DNA of 33,881 bases from Lachnospiraceae bacterium (lineage in GTDB: Bacteria > Bacillota > Clostridia > Lachnospirales > Lachnospiraceae), in the NCBI GenBank assembly GCA_030531165.1, contig JAUNOI010000014.1, positions 7,026 through 40,906 on the forward strand, in the 5' to 3' direction. The translations under genes were made by a program, and so were the position numbers. Shown piece by piece: positions 26,001 to 32,510 of this stretch. A model generated the notes under the pieces. That model saw only the letters and a program-made list of their open reading frames with translations. It searched no databases and was not told the DNA's origin. The first letter of the stretch is position 1. Every line of letters begins with the position of its first letter.

Positions 26001-26174
26001 CTTTATGAATGTTTTGGTATGAGAACCGATGTCGATTTGAAACTGCATGTTGCGGCAAAACACGCCGTGTTTACAAATATGCTGAAAGATACGATCGAAA
26101 CAGCGGATTTTGATAACGATACGATTCATTTGAAGCTAAAACCGTATGAGATTGTAACATTGAAAGTGTGGTAA
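23085..26174 (+). CDS. Alpha-mannosidase, glycoside hydrolase family 38
   Basis: A 1029-residue cytoplasmic enzyme (no signal peptide) that releases mannose from alpha-mannosides. The GH38 catalytic domain has HTHID (H236-D240, zinc ligands) and the nucleophile D350 in WLPDVFGYSAAMP; QFHDILPGSSIKKVYDD is the later zinc-His segment. The N-terminal ~230 residues and the large C-terminal beta domain match the long bacterial type. I chose ATG 23085 because AAAGGAG precedes it by eight bases; the frame extends six codons further upstream without a ribosome binding site. It stands alone on its strand, facing a NimA-like gene. Transport or other mannose genes are not adjacent. Its role is probably in using host or yeast N-glycan fragments taken up as oligosaccharides. 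Confidence 0.94.
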   Translation: MQLHQLDKRIRKMLEYLKQMTMIQSIPVENIQISHRNLQDWTDFKNGECWGNEQEEWFDFRFSITIPSDFIGQPILHVLTGREGEWEALNPQIVVWVNGAIAQAFDTRHHSLILSDKPESGRTYDIYLQAYVPKLEPMQNPARLLIELRDINTEVLGLLYDIKVPWEAACLTPEGNRDRECTLEILSEALNRLDLRIPQSEAFQQSILDARAFLHSEYYEKREKMDVTAVANCIGHTHIDCAWLWDLDQTRHKAVRSFSTMLRLMDEYPEFKFMSSQPLLYQMVKGDQPELFERIVKAVKRGQWQPEGGMWVEADCNLPSGESLVRQFLHGQEFFEREFGERCRILWLPDVFGYSAAMPQIMKKSGIDYFYTSKLSWSEFNLYPYDTFLWKGIDSSEVLTHFTPARDVNEGEPDLDHFTTYNAMLNPTQMQGGWNRFQQKALDNHFLVSYGYGDGGGGTTSWMIENARRMSVPLPGTPVVKHTFPRTFFEELEARVTDHPRLPKWSGELYLEYHRGTYTAMARNKRFNRKMELALRDAEFLCTYAGSLCGFPYPSNELHDLWETVLTLQFHDILPGSSIKKVYDDALEMYTDVETKVNAIRSKAMASIAATLNGDLLAFNTLSSARNDILYFDAPEQVSALKDMNGNTYPVQHDHGIACAYVSCLPPLSVTPLFFSTKPVAQTSMEITYKTFETPFFKGTFDESMRITSLIDKANGRELCKKGEALNCIVCYENRPHNFDAWDINIYYDQKYWEITDVTKTELISKGPVMTKVRVHYAFNRSTIVQDIIFYRDIDRIDFETTVDWKEVHYMLKAHFPADIYYNEATFDIQYGNLKRPTHKNTSWDTARFEVCAHKWADVSEPGYGLSLLNDCKYGYSADENSIALTLLKSSDYPNPEADQEVHHFTYSIYPHSGDWRSANTPDMAYRLNIPVLTATGTGTAASCTNFAELNRNNVILETVKQALDGSGTILRLYECFGMRTDVDLKLHVAAKHAVFTNMLKDTIETADFDNDTIHLKLKPYEIVTLKVW

Positions 26175-26186
26175 CAAACCATCATA

Positions 26187-26678
26187 CTAGCAGTCCGACC
26201 CGCCATTCGGCGGGTTCTGCTTTCCTGTAATCTCCATTACCTTAAGTTTTATCACGGCAGTTGCGGCAACTGCCTTCCGATTATAGTCAAAATGTCTCGT
26301 TTCATCGTACCGATTCATAATAATATCATCGATCGCACGCTGCTTTTCCTCTCCCTCAAGAAACTCGATCTCGGCCTTTCCCATTACACTTCGATACCGC
26401 ATTGTTACATCCTTTTTCTCAACAATACAATCCATTTGTAACGGAATATCCATTTCAAACGAACAATGCGGATTACGCTTTAACAGCTCATATTTGCGTC
26501 CGGCTTTCGCTCCATGCAGATACAAATACAACTGTCCATTCTGATTCTCATATGCAAAATTAACCGGAACAATATAAGGAAAATCACCGTCTGCTAGTCC
26601 CAGACGGATAATGTCACATTCCTCCACGATCTCTAATATTTTATTAAAATTCGTTATTTCCCTGTCCTTGCGTCTCAA
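26187..26678 (-). CDS. Pyridoxamine 5'-phosphate oxidase-like flavoprotein (NimA-like), TTG start
   Basis: A 163-residue split-barrel flavin-binding protein of the kind annotated as NimA/nitroimidazole resistance or PNPOx-like. The start MRRKDREITNFNKILEIVEECD and the following RLGLADGDFPYIVPVNFAYE and YLHGAKAGRKYELLKRNPHCSFEMD are typical. The start codon is TTG (26678-26676), supported by GAGGTG seven bases upstream and by the MRRKDRE beginning common in the family. Actual substrate is unknown; many members are not resistance proteins. Its last codons form the terminator hairpin of the facing mannosidase gene. Own promoter at 26722-26751. Confidence 0.87.
   Translation of the reverse strand: MRRKDREITNFNKILEIVEECDIIRLGLADGDFPYIVPVNFAYENQNGQLYLYLHGAKAGRKYELLKRNPHCSFEMDIPLQMDCIVEKKDVTMRYRSVMGKAEIEFLEGEEKQRAIDDIIMNRYDETRHFDYNRKAVAATAVIKLKVMEITGKQNPPNGGSDC
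26190..26220 (+). terminator. Hairpin after the alpha-mannosidase gene, inside the end of the NimA-like gene
   Basis: ACCCGCC (26198-26204) and GGCGGGT (26209-26215) form a GC-rich stem with a 4-base loop, extended by GCAG/CTGC. Only a short T-run (TTT) follows, so termination may be partial. The whole stem lies within codons for the C-terminus (NPPNGGSDC) of the opposite gene. Confidence 0.55.
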
Positions 26679-26721
26679 AGTCTATCACCTCTCATCTTAA
26701 TGTCTACTCTTCTTTGGGCCC

Positions 26722-26751
26722 ATTATACGCCTATGTCATCAAACAATGCAA
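26722..26751 (-). promoter_or_regulatory. Promoter of the NimA-like gene
   Basis: On the minus strand TTGCAT (26751-26746), 18 bp, TATAAT (26727-26722). It lies directly after the glycyl radical enzyme stop codon; no terminator hairpin is visible between the two genes, so read-through is possible. Confidence 0.65.
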
Positions 26752-26758
26752 TCCAATT

Positions 26759-29062
26759 TTATGAAATTCCGCATCTTTGCTCATCGTAAGTGATTCGGCT
26801 TAATAATTCCTGCTGAACTTCCGGCGTCAGATTGACAAAGACTGCAGAGAAACCGCTGACACGCACGATCAAGTTCGGATACTTTTCCGGATGATCAACC
26901 GCATCTTCCAATGTCGCTTTATCCACAACGGTTACCATCAGATGGCATCCTCTTTTTCTGAAAAAATACGTCTTCATCAGAATCTTAATGATTTCTCTAT
27001 TCTGATTAAACATTGTCGGCGAAAATTTAATATTCTGAACAGATCCCGCATGATATTTTGCATCAAATTTTGCGATTGAATTTAGCATTGCAGTCGGACC
27101 ATTTTTATCTGCACCGCCCTGAGGGTTATTCGCCGGATTCAGATATACGCCGTCCAATCTGCCATCAGGAGAAGCCGCCGTCGTCAATCCCCATTCCGTA
27201 TTCAGCTGATTGTTGCTGATTACGATCAGAAAATACTGCATTCCTGCTTCAATTCCACGGTCACGAATACCTTTTGCAACATATTCATATACCTGATTCG
27301 CCATTTCATCCGCTGTTTCCAAATCATTTCCATATTTATCGCAGGCAAGGCAGTCCTGCCTGATGATCTCATATCCTTCAAAGTTTGCTAAAACTGCCTG
27401 ATGAAGTTGTTCCAATGTATATTTCTTTCGGTTAAATACCAAATCTTTGATTGCCCAGAGGGAATCGGAAACATTTATATTACCATATGTTTCACACGTT
27501 CCGCCGAGGTAATGGACGCCGCCGTCCAATAACGCCTTACCTTTGCCGATACAGTCATCCATTAAGATGCTCGTAAACAGAAATCCAACCTCATCATTCA
27601 TAATCTGATAAGAACGGTACTGTCCCATAATGGATAAATCCATGTAATAATCCAAAAACCGTTTGTAACCGTTAAAAAATTCATCAAATGTCCTGTAAGA
27701 AGATACCGGTGGAATCTTGCAACCACCGGATTTATCTTTGCCGTCTTCCGGATCGATACCTTCGTTCATGAAAATCGTTAATATTTTTAAAAGATTGATA
27801 CAGATATTCGGCGTTCCGGTACTCTTACCCTGAATAACAAATTCTGTACATCCAAACGGAACATATTGTTTTGCATCTTCTTCCGGAATCCGCATACCGT
27901 AGGCAACAGCAGGAACATTGACAGCATCATTATATAAAGTCGGATAAGTCGCTCCGACTCCGAGAGCATCCAATGCTTCATCCCAAATCTGCTCCGAAGT
28001 GCTTTCATCAAACCGCAGAGTAAACTGAGGTTCTACATATCTTGTATTTTTTGCGACCTTCATCGCAATATGAAGAAAGACGTCCGCTTCCTTCGGATGT
28101 TTTCTTCCCTGTCCGCCGACGATGATTCGACCATTGACCGTGGTACGGCGGTTTTCGATCATCGTCCATAACGCATGAAGATATTGATAACCTTCTTCTT
28201 CTGTCAGGCGTCCTTCTTCCATATCTTTTACAAGAAACGGTCCCAGATAATCGTCGAGTCTGCCATAATTGATCGCACCGGATAATAATGCATACAGCCA
28301 GATCAACTGCAGTGCCTGTGGAAATGTCTCCGGTACATCGGTTTTTATTTTTTCCAGATCATCCGCCATTCGAAGCAATTCAAATCTGCGCTTTCCATTT
28401 GCTTTCTTGCTCTGTCCGAGCGCTTTCTGTTTCAGTTCTTCTGCACTGTCTACAAAGATATCCAGGCATTGAAGCGATGCTTCATAAAAATGATTTTGCG
28501 GCGATGTTTTCAGTCCATCCGTAATCTCTTCACGTAGTCCTCCAATTCCTCTTTCAAGCAATTTGGGATAATCGAGCATCATTCCGGATAATCTTGCAGT
28601 GGCAATGAGCGGAAATCTCGTATCGATAAATCCGCCGAGCACATCGCCTTGCAATACCTTATTACAATAGATCGTCTTCACATCATGATCAAGCCAGTAC
28701 TCATAAAGAGCATCAACGCGTTTCTTTTCCGCTTCTGTTTCTAATTTTTCCTGAAAATCACGAAGTTTGCGGAATACACAGTAATGTCCGACTCCACCGA
28801 GAGAAGTTACGCAGCCAAAACCGATTGGAAGAAAATCCAGTCTTCCCGCAATCAAGTCCTGTTCTTCGATGCTTCGGAACATTCTCGGATATAACACTTT
28901 CAGACAATGCGCTTCTCTGATTTCCTTTGGCTGTCCGGCATTTTCTTTATGGACCCTTGTATATTCTTCCATAATTTCCAGCTGTTCCGTCCATGATTTC
29001 TCACAAGGAATCTTTACACTGATTTCTACATTTTGCGCGGTTTCTACGTTAAATCCTGCCAT
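26759..29062 (-). CDS. Glycyl radical enzyme of unknown substrate (pyruvate formate-lyase superfamily)
   Basis: A 767-residue protein with the full PFL-like barrel and C-terminal glycyl radical domain. The radical site is G737 in RVSGFSAVF, 30 residues from the end as usual. The thiyl Cys is C405 in FGCTEF. A single Cys followed by x-Glu resembles dehydratases and eliminases (GCVE in choline lyase and diol dehydratases) and rules out pyruvate formate-lyase itself, which has two adjacent Cys. The Thr in GCTE is unusual to me. The start is ATG 29062, six bases after GGAGGAG. It follows a NanE-like epimerase by 35 bp, and no activating radical SAM enzyme is in the window. The substrate may be a sugar or amino sugar derivative, but this is only inferred from the neighbour. 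Confidence 0.9.
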   Translation of the reverse strand: MAGFNVETAQNVEISVKIPCEKSWTEQLEIMEEYTRVHKENAGQPKEIREAHCLKVLYPRMFRSIEEQDLIAGRLDFLPIGFGCVTSLGGVGHYCVFRKLRDFQEKLETEAEKKRVDALYEYWLDHDVKTIYCNKVLQGDVLGGFIDTRFPLIATARLSGMMLDYPKLLERGIGGLREEITDGLKTSPQNHFYEASLQCLDIFVDSAEELKQKALGQSKKANGKRRFELLRMADDLEKIKTDVPETFPQALQLIWLYALLSGAINYGRLDDYLGPFLVKDMEEGRLTEEEGYQYLHALWTMIENRRTTVNGRIIVGGQGRKHPKEADVFLHIAMKVAKNTRYVEPQFTLRFDESTSEQIWDEALDALGVGATYPTLYNDAVNVPAVAYGMRIPEEDAKQYVPFGCTEFVIQGKSTGTPNICINLLKILTIFMNEGIDPEDGKDKSGGCKIPPVSSYRTFDEFFNGYKRFLDYYMDLSIMGQYRSYQIMNDEVGFLFTSILMDDCIGKGKALLDGGVHYLGGTCETYGNINVSDSLWAIKDLVFNRKKYTLEQLHQAVLANFEGYEIIRQDCLACDKYGNDLETADEMANQVYEYVAKGIRDRGIEAGMQYFLIVISNNQLNTEWGLTTAASPDGRLDGVYLNPANNPQGGADKNGPTAMLNSIAKFDAKYHAGSVQNIKFSPTMFNQNREIIKILMKTYFFRKRGCHLMVTVVDKATLEDAVDHPEKYPNLIVRVSGFSAVFVNLTPEVQQELLSRITYDEQRCGIS

Positions 29063-29097
29063 AATTCTCTCCTCCATGATTTTTTCATTCTATATCA

Positions 29098-29838
29098 TTA
29101 GTGCTTTGCCCGTTCTGCATCTCTCCAGTTATCCTGATATCCCGATAACAGATCGACGAATCGTTTTGCTGTCAGATGCGGTCTTGTAATCGCACTACCG
29201 ACAACAACTGCATCTGCTCCTAAAAACATACATTTCATTGCATCTTCCGGTGTATAGATATGACCTTCCATCATAATGCTGACCTGATCTCCGAGTTCTC
29301 TACACATCTGTGCAAACATTCTCATATCCGGTTCTTCGATATGTGCTGTTTCTGCGGTATAGCCATATAAAGTCGGTGCAACAATATCGGCTCCCATTTC
29401 AGCAGCTCTTCTTGCTTCTTCCAAATTAGAAACATCAGCAAAAATCGGTGCTTCCGGAATCTCTTTCTTAACCTCTGCGAGCAACTCATAAGCAGGACGA
29501 CCCTCATGGTTGATCTGTGAAGTACAGTCTAATGCGATAATATCCGCTCCTGCTTCCCAAACCTGTTTACATGCCTCCAAGGTCGGTGTAATAAATACAT
29601 CCGTATCATCATGCCAGATTTTGTATAATCCGATGATTGGAAGATCAACTTCCGCTTTGATCGCTGCAATTTGTTCAGGGCTGTTTGCCCGGATGCCGAC
29701 TGCTCCTGCCCATTTTGCTGCTTTTGCCATTATGACAACCATATCGTCCGTGTGGATCGGATCGTCCGGCTGTGTCTGACAAGATACAATTAAACCTTTC
29801 ATAGAATCGATCAGTGCTTTCTTTTCCTGTTTATTCAT
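29098..29838 (-). CDS. NanE-like N-acylglucosamine-6-phosphate 2-epimerase (divergent)
   Basis: A 246-residue TIM barrel resembling NanE, which interconverts N-acetylmannosamine-6-phosphate and N-acetylglucosamine-6-phosphate. Kept features: KGLIVSCQ at the N-terminus, R50 in GIRAN, K73 (in GLYK), E191 in MEGHIYTPE and the phosphate-binding AVVVGSAITRP. Changed: the KRD after the catalytic Lys is KIWHDD, and the substrate loop normally like DATxRxRPDG reads DCTSQINHEG. It may therefore act on a different hexosamine or sugar phosphate. The start has AAGGAG eight bases upstream. First gene of an operon with the glycyl radical enzyme, divergent from an AraC regulator. No nanA, nanK or nagA is present in the window. 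Confidence 0.85.
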   Translation of the reverse strand: MNKQEKKALIDSMKGLIVSCQTQPDDPIHTDDMVVIMAKAAKWAGAVGIRANSPEQIAAIKAEVDLPIIGLYKIWHDDTDVFITPTLEACKQVWEAGADIIALDCTSQINHEGRPAYELLAEVKKEIPEAPIFADVSNLEEARRAAEMGADIVAPTLYGYTAETAHIEEPDMRMFAQMCRELGDQVSIMMEGHIYTPEDAMKCMFLGADAVVVGSAITRPHLTAKRFVDLLSGYQDNWRDAERAKH

Positions 29839-29882
29839 TATAAAATCTCCTTTTTATGTGCCTTGTTGTTTTTATTGTATTT

Positions 29883-29944
29883 ATCATAGCACTCCTTCGA
29901 TAGATGCACATCCTCTCATCTTGTTAAAAAATTTATTCATCTTG
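29883..29944 (-). promoter_or_regulatory. nanE-like promoter with tandem AraC-type half-sites
   Basis: Minus strand: CAAGATGA at 29944-29937 and again at 29923-29916, exactly 21 bp apart (two helical turns), then a poor -35 (ATGTGC, 29911-29906) four bases later, 17 bp and the -10 TATGAT (29888-29883). Direct half-sites abutting a weak -35 are the standard layout for an AraC-family activator. Confidence 0.6.
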
Positions 29945-29970
29945 CTTTTTTATCTGATTCAGGATAATAT
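29942..29970 (+). promoter_or_regulatory. Promoter of the AraC-family gene
   Basis: TTGCTT (29942-29947), 17 bp, TAATAT (29965-29970), start near 29977. The distal CAAGATGA half-site (29937-29944) overlaps the -35 box, which predicts self-repression. Confidence 0.65.
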
Positions 29971-29984
29971 AGAAATAAAATAGA

Positions 29985-30028
29985 ACCCGGATGAAACACA
30001 CTTTGCGCATTTCACCGGTTTACATGTG
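29985..30028. repeat. Partial copy of the composite repeat, in the araC-like leader
   Basis: About 33 of 44 bases match 7714-7757, including TGAAACAC, TGCG, TTTCA and CGGTT. It keeps the hairpin (CCGG-TGAAA with TTTCA-CCGG). It lies in the untranslated leader, between the predicted transcription start and the ribosome binding site of the AraC gene. Confidence 0.6.
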
Positions 30029-30071
30029 CGAATTAATTTGTAAACAAAATTTCATTTCAGGAGACAGTTTT

Positions 30072-30917
30072 ATGATATGCAGAGAACGCGGTGTAACAGG
30101 ACAATCTCAATATTTCTTCTTTTCACCATCCGATAGTTTTTTAGAACACAATTACGGAATTATCAATTGCGGGCATTTTTACTGTAGATTTGGATACCGG
30201 ATTGAACGCGAAGGCAATGCATTTCCGCTCTTTGTCTTAGTTATCGATGGAGAATTCCATCTAACATATGATGACAAATATTATATCGGATCAAAGGGAG
30301 ATATTTTGCTAATCGACTGTTCTAAACCGCACACCTACTATGTTGAAACAAACTGTGAATTTTTGTATTTTCATTTTGCAGGTAATTCTGCCTATGAAGT
30401 CGCTTCTTCGCTCGTCATTAAGAATGCATCTCCGGTCTTTCGGATTTCCGGCGGTGATCAGCTGCGCCGCATTTTAGACCATACGCTATCAAAACTTTAT
30501 GATTCCAAGCCTGTCGGCGATGTGGAACTTTCCTGTCTCGCATACCGCTGTTTATGCACCCTGCAGGCGGAGGATGATATTTTCACAGTTGAAGACAGCC
30601 ATCCAAGCGATGTAGTCAATCGAACAATGACTTATATTAAGGAACATCTCGATCATAAATTCACGCTTTCTGAACTTGCCGAACAGGTCAATATGAGTGA
30701 CTATTATTTTGCTCATATATTTAAAAAAGAGACCGGCATATCGCCGATCGAATATGCCTCACAGACAAAGATCAACTATGCAAAATCCATTTTAAAGACA
30801 TCGGAAACTTCGATCAGCGAGATCACGGATATGCTCGGTTACAGTTCTAATGCAAGCTTTATAAACGCATTTAAAAAACGGGTCGGAATATCTCCCGCCC
30901 GTTTTCGGAAAAGTTAA
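30072..30917 (+). CDS. AraC-family transcriptional regulator
   Basis: A 281-residue regulator. The N-terminal ~150 residues form a cupin-like sensor (LTYDDKYYIGSKGDILLIDCSKPHTYYVE). The C-terminal pair of helix-turn-helix motifs is clear: FTLSELAEQVNMSDYYFAHIFKKETG and the second, ISEITDMLGYSSNASFINAFKKRVG followed by ISPARFRK. The chosen start (ATG 30072, protein MICRERG) has CAGGAGA seven bases upstream. A frame beginning at 29991 would translate a repeat hairpin and lacks a ribosome binding site. Divergent from the NanE-like/glycyl radical operon, which it probably activates; its stop codon overlaps that of the converging glycosyltransferase-synthetase gene. Confidence 0.92.
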   Translation: MICRERGVTGQSQYFFFSPSDSFLEHNYGIINCGHFYCRFGYRIEREGNAFPLFVLVIDGEFHLTYDDKYYIGSKGDILLIDCSKPHTYYVETNCEFLYFHFAGNSAYEVASSLVIKNASPVFRISGGDQLRRILDHTLSKLYDSKPVGDVELSCLAYRCLCTLQAEDDIFTVEDSHPSDVVNRTMTYIKEHLDHKFTLSELAEQVNMSDYYFAHIFKKETGISPIEYASQTKINYAKSILKTSETSISEITDMLGYSSNASFINAFKKRVGISPARFRKS

Positions 30918-32491
30918 ATAATCTTCTTTTTGATTGCCTGCATCCGCTGATCTAAGGATGCGCTGATTTCAGCGCATTCTCCCAGTTCCATTGCCAAAAG
31001 ATGCATTTGTTCTTCCGACAGATTTTTCTTATAGCGGAGCTTATGTTCCAAACTTGCCCAACAGTCCATCGAAAGCGTACGAATCTGCACTTCAACTTTC
31101 ATATTGCGTTTTTCTTCCTGTAAAAAGATCGGAATTTCTATGATCAGATGAAGACTTCGATATCCGCTCGGTTTTGGATTTTTAATATAATCCTTTACCT
31201 CGATCAGATAGATATCATCCTGTCTTAAAAGCGCGTCCGCAAGCATATAGACATCATCCTGAAAAGAGCAGATCACACGAATACCAGCGATATCCCGGAT
31301 GTTTTCTTCTATCGCATCCAAAGATAACGAAAGATCCTTTGTACGTATTTTCCGAAGAAGGCTGTCCATGGATTTTACCCTTGATTTGATATTCTCAATC
31401 GGATTTCTGTCATATTGCAGTGAATATTCCTCATTTAAAACTTTAAACTTGGTTTCTACCTCCATAATAGCACAGCGATAATACGTCATCATGCGCCGAA
31501 AGGGTTCGTTATTCGAATTAAAAGAATCCAGAAATTCATCCGATAACAACGTATCCTTGATCACCTTTTGCTGCTTTTGTTCAATCATGCGTCCAATCTG
31601 CTCAACTTTATGAGGAATCGGAAATACCGGTTTTTCTGTTCCGTCCACTCCGGTTTCACGCGCATTCTTTTCCAAAGGTTCCGTTCCAGGATCGAGTTCC
31701 TGCTTTAATTCTTTATAAAATATATCCAGCTTTCCGATATAATTTTTGTTCCAAGGTTTATTTCTGCCAAAATAGTGGATAATAACGCTGTTTTTCCGTA
31801 CCCAGTTAACATCGATTTTCTCATTCTCAACTTTTGCATTGTGCATCAAAAGAATTCTGTCATTGATATTGTATTTCAGCGTATCGATGCTTTTTATCTG
31901 ATTGCCGTATAATGCAGTAATCACATCCTGATCCGGCAGCATCAGGCTCTGTCTTTTTTCAATCGCATATTGTAATACTTCCGCTGTATCCTGTTCTTTT
32001 CTTAATTTTTCGAGATTCATCAGCAAAATTCCGCTGTTATAATAGTCGTTGTCCTCTTTGATTCCAAGCCTTACCTGATTGATCTTCTTCATCACCTTGC
32101 CCACATGCGTGCAGGCGCAAAAATAATCATCTTCAAAATCCGTATCATACAACTCTTCTAACGAATTAATGACAACTATATCTCCATCCAGATACAAAAT
32201 CCGATCAAGATGTTCCGGCAGAAACTGCGCCGCAAAAATACGATAATAAATCAACTTCGGATAGCGCTTGTTTTCCGGAAACTCGGAAAAAAGTGTCGGG
32301 TCAATATAAATAAAATCAATCACGGCTCTGTTGCCAATCTTGCTTTTAAAATCGTCCATCTTCTTCTGATCGCAGTCAGAATGAAAGATATAAATATGAT
32401 ATCCATCTTCCACAGGAAATCTTAAAAATGACTGAATACATTCGTAAATATGTCTCAAATAATTTCCATCTGTTGTAAACAATATGTTCAT
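30914..32491 (-). CDS. Fusion of GT8 glycosyltransferase and RelQ-type (p)ppGpp synthetase
   Basis: One continuous 525-codon frame encodes two complete enzymes. Residues 1-265 are a family 8 retaining glycosyltransferase: DGD (102-104, metal/UDP-sugar), NSGILLMNL (152-160), DQD (187-189) and H239...KPW (245-247). After a low-complexity linker (about 268-292), residues 293-525 resemble the small alarmone synthetase RelQ/YjbM: SRVK (R371, K373), RDIAGIRV (D400, metal), SGYRS (443-446), VEVQIRT (E467, Q469, R471) and H483 in SLEHKLRYK. No HD hydrolase domain is present. All catalytic residues I can check are kept in both halves. No signal peptide or membrane span, so it acts in the cytoplasm. 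It starts 19 bp after an LRR lipoprotein gene, with GGAG nine bases before the ATG. I know of no described protein with this combination, but this has not been checked against a database. Confidence 0.92.
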   Translation of the reverse strand: MNILFTTDGNYLRHIYECIQSFLRFPVEDGYHIYIFHSDCDQKKMDDFKSKIGNRAVIDFIYIDPTLFSEFPENKRYPKLIYYRIFAAQFLPEHLDRILYLDGDIVVINSLEELYDTDFEDDYFCACTHVGKVMKKINQVRLGIKEDNDYYNSGILLMNLEKLRKEQDTAEVLQYAIEKRQSLMLPDQDVITALYGNQIKSIDTLKYNINDRILLMHNAKVENEKIDVNWVRKNSVIIHYFGRNKPWNKNYIGKLDIFYKELKQELDPGTEPLEKNARETGVDGTEKPVFPIPHKVEQIGRMIEQKQQKVIKDTLLSDEFLDSFNSNNEPFRRMMTYYRCAIMEVETKFKVLNEEYSLQYDRNPIENIKSRVKSMDSLLRKIRTKDLSLSLDAIEENIRDIAGIRVICSFQDDVYMLADALLRQDDIYLIEVKDYIKNPKPSGYRSLHLIIEIPIFLQEEKRNMKVEVQIRTLSMDCWASLEHKLRYKKNLSEEQMHLLAMELGECAEISASLDQRMQAIKKKII

Positions 32492-32510
32492 CTTTTGTTA
32501 CTCCAATCAC

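Noticed and set aside
29991-30071. 27-residue N-terminal extension of the AraC regulator
   Set aside because: It lies in the repeat hairpin of the leader and lacks a ribosome binding site, whereas CAGGAGA precedes the ATG at 30072.
30866-30917. Terminator between the converging araC and GT8-RelQ genes
   Set aside because: The stop codons overlap, and the only inverted repeat (AAAACGGG...CCCGTTTT) lies inside the araC end with no useful T-run; support is too weak.
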